A program made the position numbers and the translations under genes. From contig CAJWGI010000098.1 in assembly GCA_913031335.1 (NCBI GenBank), positions 1 to 5,909 on the forward strand: a DNA stretch of 5,909 bases. Direction: 5' to 3'. The notes beneath the pieces are model-generated. The model saw nothing but the letters and a program-made list of their open reading frames with translations. It made no database searches and was not told the DNA's origin. Every line of letters starts with the position of its first letter. The first letter of the stretch is position 1. Below, one piece after another: positions 1-5,909 of the stretch. The stretch is from an uncultured Anaerolineales bacterium (lineage in GTDB: Bacteria; Chloroflexota; Anaerolineae; Anaerolineales; UBA11657).

Positions 1-5
1 ATAAT
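1..5 (+). promoter_or_regulatory. Possible partial -10 element for leaderless uvrB
   Basis: The window opens with ATAAT, which would complete a TATAAT-like -10 hexamer if the preceding base (outside the window) were T. Its last T lies 7 nt before the uvrB ATG at 13, so a transcript started at normal spacing would begin at about position 12 or 13, on or next to the start codon. No Shine-Dalgarno sequence is present in the 12 nt available. The same geometry is seen more completely at the dgt start. The -35 region is outside the window, so this is suggestive only. Confidence 0.35.
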
Positions 6-12
6 CCGTGCC

Positions 13-2070
13 ATGCCGCCCTTCAAGCTCCGCGCACCCTACCAACCTACCGGCGACCAACCAAAGGCAATCACGGAAATTGTCGACGGCATTCACGGAG
101 ATGCGCCGCACCAGGTGCTTCTCGGCGCCACCGGAACTGGCAAGACTTTCACGATCGCGCATGTCATCGAGCAAACGCAAAAGCCCACGTTGGTGATGGC
201 GCACAACAAAACGCTTGCAGCCCAACTCTACGCCGAGTTCAAAGAGTTCTTTCCGAATAACGCCGTCGAGTACTTCATCAGCTATTACGACTATTATCAA
301 CCCGAAGCCTACGTCCCCCATCACGACCTGTACATTGAGAAGGAAACCGACGTTAACGAGCAGATTGAGCAGCTGCGCCTGGCTGCCACCACCTCGTTGC
401 TCAGCCACCGCCATGTAATTATCGTTGCATCTGTCTCAAGTATTTACGGGCTGGGCTCACCGGAAGCATACGGAAAGGTGATTATTCATCTTGAAACCGG
501 CACGGCCATCCGCCGAAATGCGGTGCTTCGCAGGCTTGTGGAGGTGCAATACGCCCGCAACGACACCGCTCTCAAGCCCGGAACCTTCGCCGTAAGAGGT
601 GATACACTAGAAGTATTACCACCCTATACGCAACACGCTTACCGCGTCGACTTCCTCGGCGACCAGGTTGAGCGAATCCTGGAGGTCGACACCCTCACCG
701 GAGAGGTGATTTCCTTCCACGACACCATCGATATATTCCCGGCGCGCCACTTTATCGCCGATGAAGAGAAACTGGAAAAAGCAATCACGGATATCGAACG
801 AGAAATGGAAGAACGCATCCTCTATTTCAGGGAGCAAGAAAAATTGCTGGAGGCACAGCGCATTGAGCAGCGCACCCGTTATGACCTCGAAATGCTCCGC
901 GAGGTTGGCCACTGCTCCGGCATCGAGAATTATTCCCGCCCGCTTGACCAGCGCCCGCCCGGGTCGCCGCCTTGGACGCTGATCGACTATTTCCCGCCCG
1001 ATTTCCTGCTGGTGATCGACGAAAGCCACATGACCGTGCCGCAGATTCGCGGCATGTACGCCGGCGACCGTTCGCGCAAAACCGTGCTGGTGGATTACGG
1101 ATTTCGGCTGCCCTCCGCTTTGGATAACCGCCCGCTCAATTTCGATGAATTCCAGCAGCGCGTCCAGCAGACCATTTACACTTCCGCCACCCCGGGACCG
1201 TTTGAAATGGGGCAAGACTCGCGCGTGGTTGAGCAGGTCATCCGGCCCACCGGATTAATAGACCCGGCCGTGGAAGTCCGCCCGGTGTCCGGGCAAATCG
1301 ACGACCTGGTTGGCGAAATCCAGCAGCGCATAGCGCGCAGCGAACGCGTGTTAGTGACCACTCTCACCAAGCGCATGGCCGAGGATCTATCGAATTACCT
1401 CTCAGAACTGAGCATCAAGGTACATTACTTGCATTCGGAAATAGCCGCACTGCAACGGGTGGAAATCCTTCGCGAATTTCGCCTTGGCGTTTACGATGTG
1501 GTGGTCGGTATCAATTTGTTGCGCGAGGGACTGGACTTACCGGAAGTCTCGTTGGTCGCGATTCTAGACGCGGACAAGCAAGGTTTCCTGCGCTCAGCCA
1601 CCGCGCTGATTCAGACCATCGGCCGGGCCGCCCGGCACGTACGCGGAAAGGTGCTCATGTACGCCGAAACGAAAACCGAAGCCATGCATACCGCCATTGA
1701 TGAAACCAATCGCCGGCGCGCCATCCAGTCTAAATACAACCGGGAGCACGGCATCGAGCCAGCAGGCATCATCAAATCGGTGCGAGACCTGACCGAACGA
1801 GTCGCCGCTGCCGCCGAGACACCCCCGCAGTACCATCCCAGCGATGATGCGCAGCTGAGCGAGCGGGAGCTGAGAAAACTGATTGCCGACCTGGAAACAC
1901 AGATGCGCTCCGCGGCTGAAGCGCTGGAATTCGAACAGGCGGCCATGCTGCGCGATCGCATATATGACCTGCGCCATACGCTCGTGGACCTAGACGCTGA
2001 CATCCCCGCATGGGAGCGCGCGCGCGCGCTGGCCGGGGAGGGCGTCCGGAGGCGGTCCAGCGTAGTTTGA
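13..2070 (+). CDS. uvrB: UvrABC excision nuclease subunit B (UvrB)
   Basis: UvrB is the cytoplasmic ATP-dependent damage-verification subunit of nucleotide excision repair: it is loaded on DNA by UvrA, tests the strand with a beta-hairpin, then recruits UvrC for dual incision. At 685 aa it is full length (E. coli UvrB is 673). Visible landmarks are the N-terminal FKL...PTGDQP signature, Walker A GATGTGKT at residues 38-45, the tyrosine-rich beta-hairpin [12 protein letters not shown] at 91-102, helicase motif II DESH at 336-339, TSATPGP at 390-396, [11 protein letters not shown] at 501-511, motif [10 protein letters not shown] at 534-541, and a C-terminal UVR domain at about 620-654 that in the family binds UvrC. 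The ATG at 13 gives the usual N-terminus. The frame stays open upstream to the window edge, so an earlier start cannot be strictly excluded. It sits 31 nt before dgt on the same strand. Identity is near certain. Confidence 0.98.
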   Translation: MPPFKLRAPYQPTGDQPKAITEIVDGIHGDAPHQVLLGATGTGKTFTIAHVIEQTQKPTLVMAHNKTLAAQLYAEFKEFFPNNAVEYFISYYDYYQPEAYVPHHDLYIEKETDVNEQIEQLRLAATTSLLSHRHVIIVASVSSIYGLGSPEAYGKVIIHLETGTAIRRNAVLRRLVEVQYARNDTALKPGTFAVRGDTLEVLPPYTQHAYRVDFLGDQVERILEVDTLTGEVISFHDTIDIFPARHFIADEEKLEKAITDIEREMEERILYFREQEKLLEAQRIEQRTRYDLEMLREVGHCSGIENYSRPLDQRPPGSPPWTLIDYFPPDFLLVIDESHMTVPQIRGMYAGDRSRKTVLVDYGFRLPSALDNRPLNFDEFQQRVQQTIYTSATPGPFEMGQDSRVVEQVIRPTGLIDPAVEVRPVSGQIDDLVGEIQQRIARSERVLVTTLTKRMAEDLSNYLSELSIKVHYLHSEIAALQRVEILREFRLGVYDVVVGINLLREGLDLPEVSLVAILDADKQGFLRSATALIQTIGRAARHVRGKVLMYAETKTEAMHTAIDETNRRRAIQSKYNREHGIEPAGIIKSVRDLTERVAAAAETPPQYHPSDDAQLSERELRKLIADLETQMRSAAEALEFEQAAMLRDRIYDLRHTLVDLDADIPAWERARALAGEGVRRRSSVV
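2016..2029 (+). repeat. (GC)7 dinucleotide tract inside uvrB
   Basis: Seven uninterrupted GC units lie near the 3' end of uvrB and encode part of the Glu-Arg-Ala-Arg-Ala-Leu stretch after the UVR domain. Alternating GC of this length can slip during replication or adopt Z-form DNA. A two-base slip would change only the last dozen or so residues, beyond the recognisable domains. It may simply reflect GC-rich codon use. Confidence 0.6.
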
Positions 2071-2095
2071 CCACCCTTTCCCGGCACGTTAGAAT
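2067..2095 (+). promoter_or_regulatory. Sigma70-type promoter giving a leaderless dgt mRNA
   Basis: The -35 is TTGACC (2067-2072, five of six matches to TTGACA), followed by a 17-nt spacer and the -10 TAGAAT (2090-2095, five of six matches to TATAAT). Standard spacing puts the transcription start at about 2102, which is the A of the dgt ATG. The -35 box overlaps the uvrB stop codon TGA (2068-2070). No Shine-Dalgarno sequence lies between the -10 and the start codon, consistent with leaderless translation. The match and spacing are seen directly; promoter activity is inferred. Confidence 0.72.
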
Positions 2096-2101
2096 GTCGT
2101 C

Positions 2102-3295
2102 ATGTTAATGACCCGCGCCGCGCTTCATTCCAACGAGAAGCGCACACTCGCCCCGTATGGCTTCCTCAGCGCGGCCTCTCAGGGGCGAGAATATGCTCAG
2201 GCAGAAGCGCGCTATCGCACCGCTTTTCAGCGCGACCGCGACCGCATTCTGCACACGACCGCATTCCGGCGGCTTGAATACAAGACGCAAGTTTTCGTCA
2301 ACACCGAGGGCGATTATTACCGCACCCGCCTGACGCACACGCTGGAGGTAGCGCAACTCGGGCGCAGCGTGGCGCGCGCGCTGGGGGCCAATGAAGACCT
2401 GGTGGAGGCCATCTGCCTCGCCCACGATCTGGGTCACCCACCCTTCGGGCACTCGGGCGAGCGCGCGCTAGATGAGCTGCTTGTGCAGCACGGCGGTTTC
2501 GATCACAACAAACAGAGTCTGCGCATCGTGACGGAAATCGAGCGGCGCTACCCCGATTTCAGCGGACTGAACCTGACGCGGGAAGTGCGCGAGGGCATCG
2601 TAAAGCACGAGACCGAATATGACGTGGCAGACGCGCGCCACTACAACCCGGAATTGCGTGGGCACGTGGAAGCGCAGATTGCCAACGCCGCGGATGAACT
2701 GGCTTACAACGCCCACGACCTGGATGACGGCTTGCGCTCCGACTTGCTTCACTCACAGCAGCTGGACGGGCTGGCACTGTGGCAGCGCGTGCGCGCCAGC
2801 ATCCCGTGGGATGGCGATGACTTCGACGAGCTCACCCGCCACCGCATGATCCGCCGATTGATCGGGTTGGAAACGCGTGACCTCGTGGCCAGCACTAACG
2901 CCGCCATAGCGACCAGCGGCGCTTCAGCAGCCATTGACATCCAGAGACTAGACCACAACGTAGTGGCATGGTCGCCGGGATTTTCTCGTGAGAACCAAGA
3001 ACTGCGCGCCTTTTTACGAGAGAACCTTTACCACCATCCCCGCGTAGCGCGCATGGCAGCGCGGGCGGATCAAATAATCGGTGCTCTTTATAGCGCGTTC
3101 ATCAAGACCCCGAAGCGGTTGCCCGCCAGCAGCGCGGAGCACATCCGCGTGCGCGGTCTGGAGCGCACGGTTTGCGATTACATCGCAGGAATGACCGACA
3201 GATTCGCGCTGGACGAGCACGCCAAGCTTCACGGTGAGCCAATCGCAGCGCCAGAAACCAGAGGGGATACATGGGGAAAACACCGACCTACTTGA
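2102..3295 (+). CDS. dgt: HD-domain deoxyguanosinetriphosphate triphosphohydrolase-like protein (Dgt/dNTPase)
   Basis: This family hydrolyses dNTPs (dGTP in the E. coli enzyme, broader in many others) to the deoxynucleoside and inorganic triphosphate, controlling dNTP pools in the cytoplasm. The 397-aa product has the family N-terminus, with RILHTTAFRRLEYKTQVF at 49-66 and the LTHTLEVAQ helix holding metal ligand H79. The HD pair is H108-D109 in AHDLGHPPFGH, and the fourth ligand is probably D198 in ADELAYNAHDLDDGL. All expected active-site residues are present. The ATG at 2102 is preferred to the one at 2108 because the upstream promoter predicts transcription starting exactly there; no SD supports either. 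The last 18 or so residues pass the usual end of the family, and their codons contain the greA ribosome-binding site and start. It probably forms an operon with greA. True substrate preference cannot be read from sequence. Confidence 0.95.
   Translation: MLMTRAALHSNEKRTLAPYGFLSAASQGREYAQAEARYRTAFQRDRDRILHTTAFRRLEYKTQVFVNTEGDYYRTRLTHTLEVAQLGRSVARALGANEDLVEAICLAHDLGHPPFGHSGERALDELLVQHGGFDHNKQSLRIVTEIERRYPDFSGLNLTREVREGIVKHETEYDVADARHYNPELRGHVEAQIANAADELAYNAHDLDDGLRSDLLHSQQLDGLALWQRVRASIPWDGDDFDELTRHRMIRRLIGLETRDLVASTNAAIATSGASAAIDIQRLDHNVVAWSPGFSRENQELRAFLRENLYHHPRVARMAARADQIIGALYSAFIKTPKRLPASSAEHIRVRGLERTVCDYIAGMTDRFALDEHAKLHGEPIAAPETRGDTWGKHRPT
3261..3266 (+). promoter_or_regulatory. Shine-Dalgarno sequence of greA within dgt
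   Basis: GAGGGG lies 4 nt before the greA ATG and inside the last codons of dgt. It fixes the greA start at 3271 and makes translational coupling to dgt likely. It also shows that SD-led initiation operates in this genome, in contrast to the SD-less starts of uvrB and dgt. Confidence 0.7.
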
Positions 3296-3738
3296 CTGCA
3301 GCCGGTGCGGAAAAATTGCGGAGCGAGCTAGACGAACTCACCTCCGCGCGCCGCGCGGAACTCGCGCGCCGGCTACGCGCAGCCATCCAGATGGGTGACC
3401 TGAGCGAGAACGCAGATTACATCACCGCCAAAGAGGAGCAAGCCTTCGTTGAGGGCAGAATCCTCGAACTGGAGGAAATGCTGCGCAGTGCGGTGATTAT
3501 CACCGAACACGCCGAAGGGCAGGAAGTCATTATTGGAGCCACGGTCACTATCGTCGCGGACGGCAGCGCCCCCGAGCAATACAAGCTGGTGGGGCCGGCG
3601 GAGGCTGACCCCGCCAACGGGCGCATATCCCACGAATCGCCAATCGGCCGGGCGCTGCTCGGGAAAAGGAAAGGCGACACCGCCATCGCCAGCACACCGG
3701 CCGGGCAGCTGACTTTCGAGATAGTCAGCATCGCCTAA
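3271..3738 (+). CDS. greA: Transcription elongation factor GreA
   Basis: GreA enters the secondary channel of RNA polymerase and stimulates cleavage of the 3' end of backtracked RNA, rescuing stalled complexes. The 155-aa product matches the usual length of about 158. The N-terminal coiled coil covers roughly residues 8-77. The tip motif GDLSENADY (42-50) carries the two acidic residues D43 and E46, equivalent to E. coli D41 and E44 that place the catalytic Mg2+, so this is an active Gre factor rather than an anti-Gre paralogue. The FKBP-like C-terminal domain follows from about 84, with the typical SPIGRALLGKRKGD segment at 123-136. The gene overlaps dgt by 25 nt in another frame and has a good SD, so it is likely co-transcribed with dgt. 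It ends 13 nt from the convergent membrane protein gene. Confidence 0.97.
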   Translation: MGKTPTYLTAAGAEKLRSELDELTSARRAELARRLRAAIQMGDLSENADYITAKEEQAFVEGRILELEEMLRSAVIITEHAEGQEVIIGATVTIVADGSAPEQYKLVGPAEADPANGRISHESPIGRALLGKRKGDTAIASTPAGQLTFEIVSIA

Positions 3739-3741
3739 ACG

Positions 3742-3763
3742 GCCTCGGCTCTCAGGCTTTTTT
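3742..3763 (+). terminator. Weak candidate intrinsic terminator after greA
   Basis: Just past the greA stop, GCCT (3742-3745) can pair with AGGC (3754-3757) across an 8-nt loop, followed directly by six T (3758-3763). A G-U pair at the base extends the stem to five. The stem is short for a functional terminator, and the T-run also encodes Lys-Lys at the C-terminus of the convergent gene, so the run may be there for coding reasons. Confidence 0.3.
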
Positions 3764-4858
3764 CCAGGCCGCCAACTCTATTGTCAATTGATGGAAAAAG
3801 GAATTTTGCGGCAACGCGCCGCTGCCGTACTGCATGTCCATCACGCGCGCCGTGACGTACAGGGAAGCAGTATCCAGTACCATTGTGCTCCCCGGACTCG
3901 CCATCATTGGCTCGCCTTTCGGCGCGAGTGCGCCACGTTTCTCATCGTCTCCAAATGCGTCCTCGCTCATGAGTACTTTGGTGACCGTACGCACATCGTT
4001 TTTGTCGAATAGCCAGATCTCAAAAGCGCACACCTTCTTCGGCTCGCCCACCCCAATGGTGTCGCTCACTCCCATTCCGCATTCTCCGAGGAAATCACCG
4101 TTGGCATCGTCAATGCTGAAAGTATCGTCATACAGGTCATCCCCGAGCAGATAAGTAGTGATGAAGCGCGCCACCGGCACACCGCGCTCGGCTTCGTCAT
4201 CCGCGGCCGCTGTTGGGGTCACTGCCTCATCATTTCTGGCGGGGCCATTGCCCGGCGGGCTCACCACCGGTGCCGGTTCGGCTTGCGGCGCACGCGAACC
4301 CACATAGCGCAAGAGCAGGAAACCGCCCACAGCCATCACAATCACCATTATTAGCCCGCCCAGCAGCGCCGGCAGCGCGGCCCGAGGGCTGCCAGCAGCT
4401 ACGTCGGAAGCGGCCTCCTCGCCAACGGGTTGCTCCACAGTTTTGCTCCCCGCCTCCGCATCGACCGGTGCGGACTGGGGTGCGCCCAGCTGGTCCCCAA
4501 GCGCAAACTGCAGCTGCGCAATGCGCAACTGGTCCGAGCCCTGAGCGCGCACCCGCGCCTGCTCAACCAGTTCGGGTGCGTCTCCCCCCAACCAACCAAG
4601 CCGGCTACGAGCCAGTTCCAAATCGGTGGTAACAATAAAAGAATCAGATGTCATTTGCACCCATTCTCTCTGGAAATCAGCATGCAGCTGCGCCGGACCG
4701 GCGTCCTTCCACTCAATGGGCGCAAGCCCCCACCCCAGCGCCATCCAACCGATTAGCAATCCGGCCCCAAAAAAAGCGGCGAGGGCAACGCCGGAGCGTT
4801 CACCCGTTATACGTTTGACAAAGTCAAACGGATTTGATGCCTGTTCGGGTTTTCTCAT
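3752..4858 (-). CDS. Uncharacterised two-pass membrane protein with conserved C-terminal domain
   Basis: I cannot assign a function to this 368-aa protein. It has a short basic N-terminus, a first hydrophobic segment at about 22-46, a mostly helical polar region at about 55-125, a Pro/Ala/Glu-rich stretch at 126-158, a second membrane segment at about 161-184, a Pro/Ala/acidic linker at about 190-226, and a folded domain at about 228-366. Charge distribution suggests N-in, a loop outside and the C-terminal domain in the cytoplasm. The C-terminal domain has the look of a conserved module (FITTYLLGDDLYDDTFSID, GECGMGVSD, FEIWLFDKNDVRTVTKVLMS, LAPKGEP). The segment after the first helix (APIEWKDAGPAQLHADFQ) and this domain resemble Chloroflexota hypothetical proteins I recall, without a known activity. 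The ATG at 4858 is the only start before an upstream in-frame stop, and it has no clear SD. It lies 58 nt downstream of topA and is probably co-transcribed with it. No cut-off or frameshift is seen. Confidence 0.85.
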   Translation of the reverse strand: MRKPEQASNPFDFVKRITGERSGVALAAFFGAGLLIGWMALGWGLAPIEWKDAGPAQLHADFQREWVQMTSDSFIVTTDLELARSRLGWLGGDAPELVEQARVRAQGSDQLRIAQLQFALGDQLGAPQSAPVDAEAGSKTVEQPVGEEAASDVAAGSPRAALPALLGGLIMVIVMAVGGFLLLRYVGSRAPQAEPAPVVSPPGNGPARNDEAVTPTAAADDEAERGVPVARFITTYLLGDDLYDDTFSIDDANGDFLGECGMGVSDTIGVGEPKKVCAFEIWLFDKNDVRTVTKVLMSEDAFGDDEKRGALAPKGEPMMASPGSTMVLDTASLYVTARVMDMQYGSGALPQNSFFHQLTIELAAWKKA

Positions 4859-4869
4859 GACCGCAACGC

Positions 4870-4907
4870 CGCCGCCAGCGCAAGATTCGCGTCAGCGCGT
4901 GGCGGCG
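4870..4907 (-). repeat. GC-rich imperfect inverted repeat between topA and the membrane protein gene
   Basis: CGCCGCCAGCGC at 4870-4881 is the reverse complement of 4895-4907 apart from one extra G at 4899. As RNA this gives an 8-bp plus 4-bp stem with one bulge and a 13-nt loop. It starts 9 nt after the topA stop and ends 11 nt before the membrane protein ATG, so it fills most of the 58-nt gap. No U-tract follows on the minus strand, so it is not a standard intrinsic terminator. It could act as an RNA processing or stability element, or modulate translation of the downstream gene. Confidence 0.6.
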
Positions 4908-4916
4908 CCTGTCCCG

Positions 4917-5909
4917 TTAGGAGGATGTTGCAACTTCAGTGCCAGCTCTGGGCTGTGCGGGTGCACTCAGTTCATCAGATTTCCAGATCGCAGCGCACCC
5001 GGTGCAGACCGCTTTCTCCTTACCTTTGGCCAGCAACAGGCCCCCGCATCCCGGGCAAGCGGCAACCAGCGGGCGCGTCCAAGAGGTCCACTCGCAATGC
5101 GGGTATGCGGAGCAACCGAAAAATGTCCGCCCTTTTTTTGTGCGGCGCTGCAGCAGGTCGCTCTTGCAATCAGGGCAGACAACGCCAATACGCTCTAGAA
5201 GGGGTTCGGTGTGTTTGCAATCCGGGAAACCCGAACAGCCAATAAACTTGCCAAACCGGCCCAGCCGGACAAGCAACTCCTGGCCACATTGCGGGCAATC
5301 TCGACCCACCAATTCGGGAGTCTTCTCAATCTCGGGCATGTCTTTTGCGGCCCGCTCCAGATCCATGGCAAAGGGGCGCCAGAACCCGTCCAACACCGGT
5401 ACCCATTCCGCGTCTCCGGTGGCGATAAGATCCAGCGCGTTCTCCATTCGCGCAGTAAAACCAACATCGAGCACATCGGAGAAATACTCCACCAGCAAAT
5501 CATTCACCGTGACTCCGATTTCGGTGGGAAACAGGCGGCGGCTCTCGCGCGTCACATAGCCACGATTGACGATTGTGCTCAAAGTGGGGGCATAAGTCGA
5601 AGGCCGGCCAATGCCGTGTTCCTCCAGCGCCTTCACCAGACTGGCCTCGCTGTAACGCGGCGGCGGCTTGGTGAACCGCTGTTCCGGCAGCAATTTCTGA
5701 AGCAGCAACGCTTCGTTCTCCTGCAACGTCGGGATTTCTCCGCTCTCATCCTCGCCCTTGCCATCATCCGCGGGGGTCGGTTCGTACACGCGCAGAAAGC
5801 CGGGGAAACGAATTGTAACGCCGGTCGCGCGAAAATCGTATGGGCGCGTCGCGCCGCGAGCCAGCACGTCAACCCGCAGGGTGTCGTAAATCGCGGCCGC
5901 CATCTGGCT
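4917..5909 (-). CDS. topA: DNA topoisomerase I, C-terminal part (partial, 5' end beyond window)
   Basis: Type IA topoisomerase I relaxes negative supercoils by transient cleavage of one DNA strand. Only the last 330 or so residues are here: the frame stays open to the right edge, where it reads SQMAAAIYDT, a typical internal TopA stretch, so the methionine at 5903 is not the true start. The TOPRIM domain and active-site tyrosine lie outside the window. Numbering from that internal Met, the conserved EEHGIGRPSTYAPTLSTIVNRGYV region is at about 94-117. Three C4 zinc-ribbon modules follow: C203/C206/C223/C229, C243/C246/C264/C270, and a shorter one C283/C286/C300/C303. Such modules bind single-stranded DNA and RNA polymerase in characterised TopA proteins. 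The stop is TAA at 4917-4919. The membrane protein gene follows on the same strand after a hairpin-containing gap. Confidence 0.96.
   Translation of the reverse strand, partial: SQMAAAIYDTLRVDVLARGATRPYDFRATGVTIRFPGFLRVYEPTPADDGKGEDESGEIPTLQENEALLLQKLLPEQRFTKPPPRYSEASLVKALEEHGIGRPSTYAPTLSTIVNRGYVTRESRRLFPTEIGVTVNDLLVEYFSDVLDVGFTARMENALDLIATGDAEWVPVLDGFWRPFAMDLERAAKDMPEIEKTPELVGRDCPQCGQELLVRLGRFGKFIGCSGFPDCKHTEPLLERIGVVCPDCKSDLLQRRTKKGRTFFGCSAYPHCEWTSWTRPLVAACPGCGGLLLAKGKEKAVCTGCAAIWKSDELSAPAQPRAGTEVATSS

Noticed and set aside
8..196. GTG-started frame overlapping the uvrB start
   Set aside because: It is in another frame from uvrB, has low-complexity composition, and overlaps the conserved Walker A region of UvrB.
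616..1215. 199-codon open frame on the minus strand inside uvrB
   Set aside because: It lies wholly opposite a strongly conserved gene, has no recognisable motif, and such antisense frames are common in GC-rich coding DNA.
1594..2087. Several overlapping minus-strand frames opposite the uvrB 3' end
   Set aside because: They overlap one another, are compositionally skewed, and show no family signature; they are shadows of uvrB.
3071..3094. TATAGC preceded by AT-rich bases within dgt as a possible greA promoter
   Set aside because: No acceptable -35 is found about 17 nt upstream, and the site is nearly 180 nt from greA, which already has coupling to dgt.
4213..5559. Plus-strand frames of 100-206 codons opposite the membrane protein gene and topA
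   Set aside because: They lie opposite real genes, one crosses both genes and the gap, and their composition (Pro/Arg/Ser-rich) is typical of shadow translation.
1..5909. Mobile elements, CRISPR arrays, tRNA or rRNA genes
   Set aside because: No transposase, repeat-spacer pattern, cloverleaf or rRNA-like sequence was seen; nearly all bases are accounted for by five genes.

Overview
The window is a compact, GC-rich bacterial stretch with five protein-coding genes and almost no spare DNA. On the plus strand are uvrB, dgt and greA. On the minus strand are an uncharacterised two-pass membrane protein and the 3' part of topA, which runs off the right edge. The organism is unknown. The membrane protein looks to me like a family I associate with Chloroflexota (Anaerolineae-like genomes), and the GreA and UvrB wording fits that, but this is recall rather than a search. 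No mobile element, CRISPR array, tRNA or rRNA is visible, and every gene reads as intact except topA, which is cut by the window edge.

Layout, left to right. Positions 13-2070 encode UvrB, the damage-verifying helicase of nucleotide excision repair, starting only 12 nt into the window behind a partial -10-like ATAAT. It is followed after 31 nt by dgt (2102-3295), an HD-family dNTP triphosphohydrolase. The junction carries a well-formed sigma70-type promoter whose -35 overlaps the uvrB stop codon and whose predicted transcription start falls on the A of the dgt ATG, so dgt is probably read from a leaderless mRNA. greA (3271-3738) overlaps the dgt 3' end by 25 nt and has a proper Shine-Dalgarno sequence. 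dgt-greA therefore looks like a two-gene unit with a leaderless first gene and an SD-led second gene.

The plus-strand and minus-strand genes converge with a 13-nt gap at about 3739-3751, where a weak terminator-like element lies. The minus-strand pair is topA (C-terminal part, with three zinc-ribbon modules) followed after 58 nt by the membrane protein gene (4858 to 3752). That 58-nt gap is dominated by a strong GC-rich imperfect inverted repeat with no U-tract.

Functionally, the conserved genes all concern genome upkeep: UvrB in repair, Dgt in dNTP pool control, GreA in rescue of backtracked RNA polymerase, and TopA in relaxing negative supercoils behind polymerase. The membrane protein has no known role. 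I see no clearly new multi-gene system. The points most worth following are the leaderless promoter architecture, the unknown membrane protein and the hairpin upstream of it.
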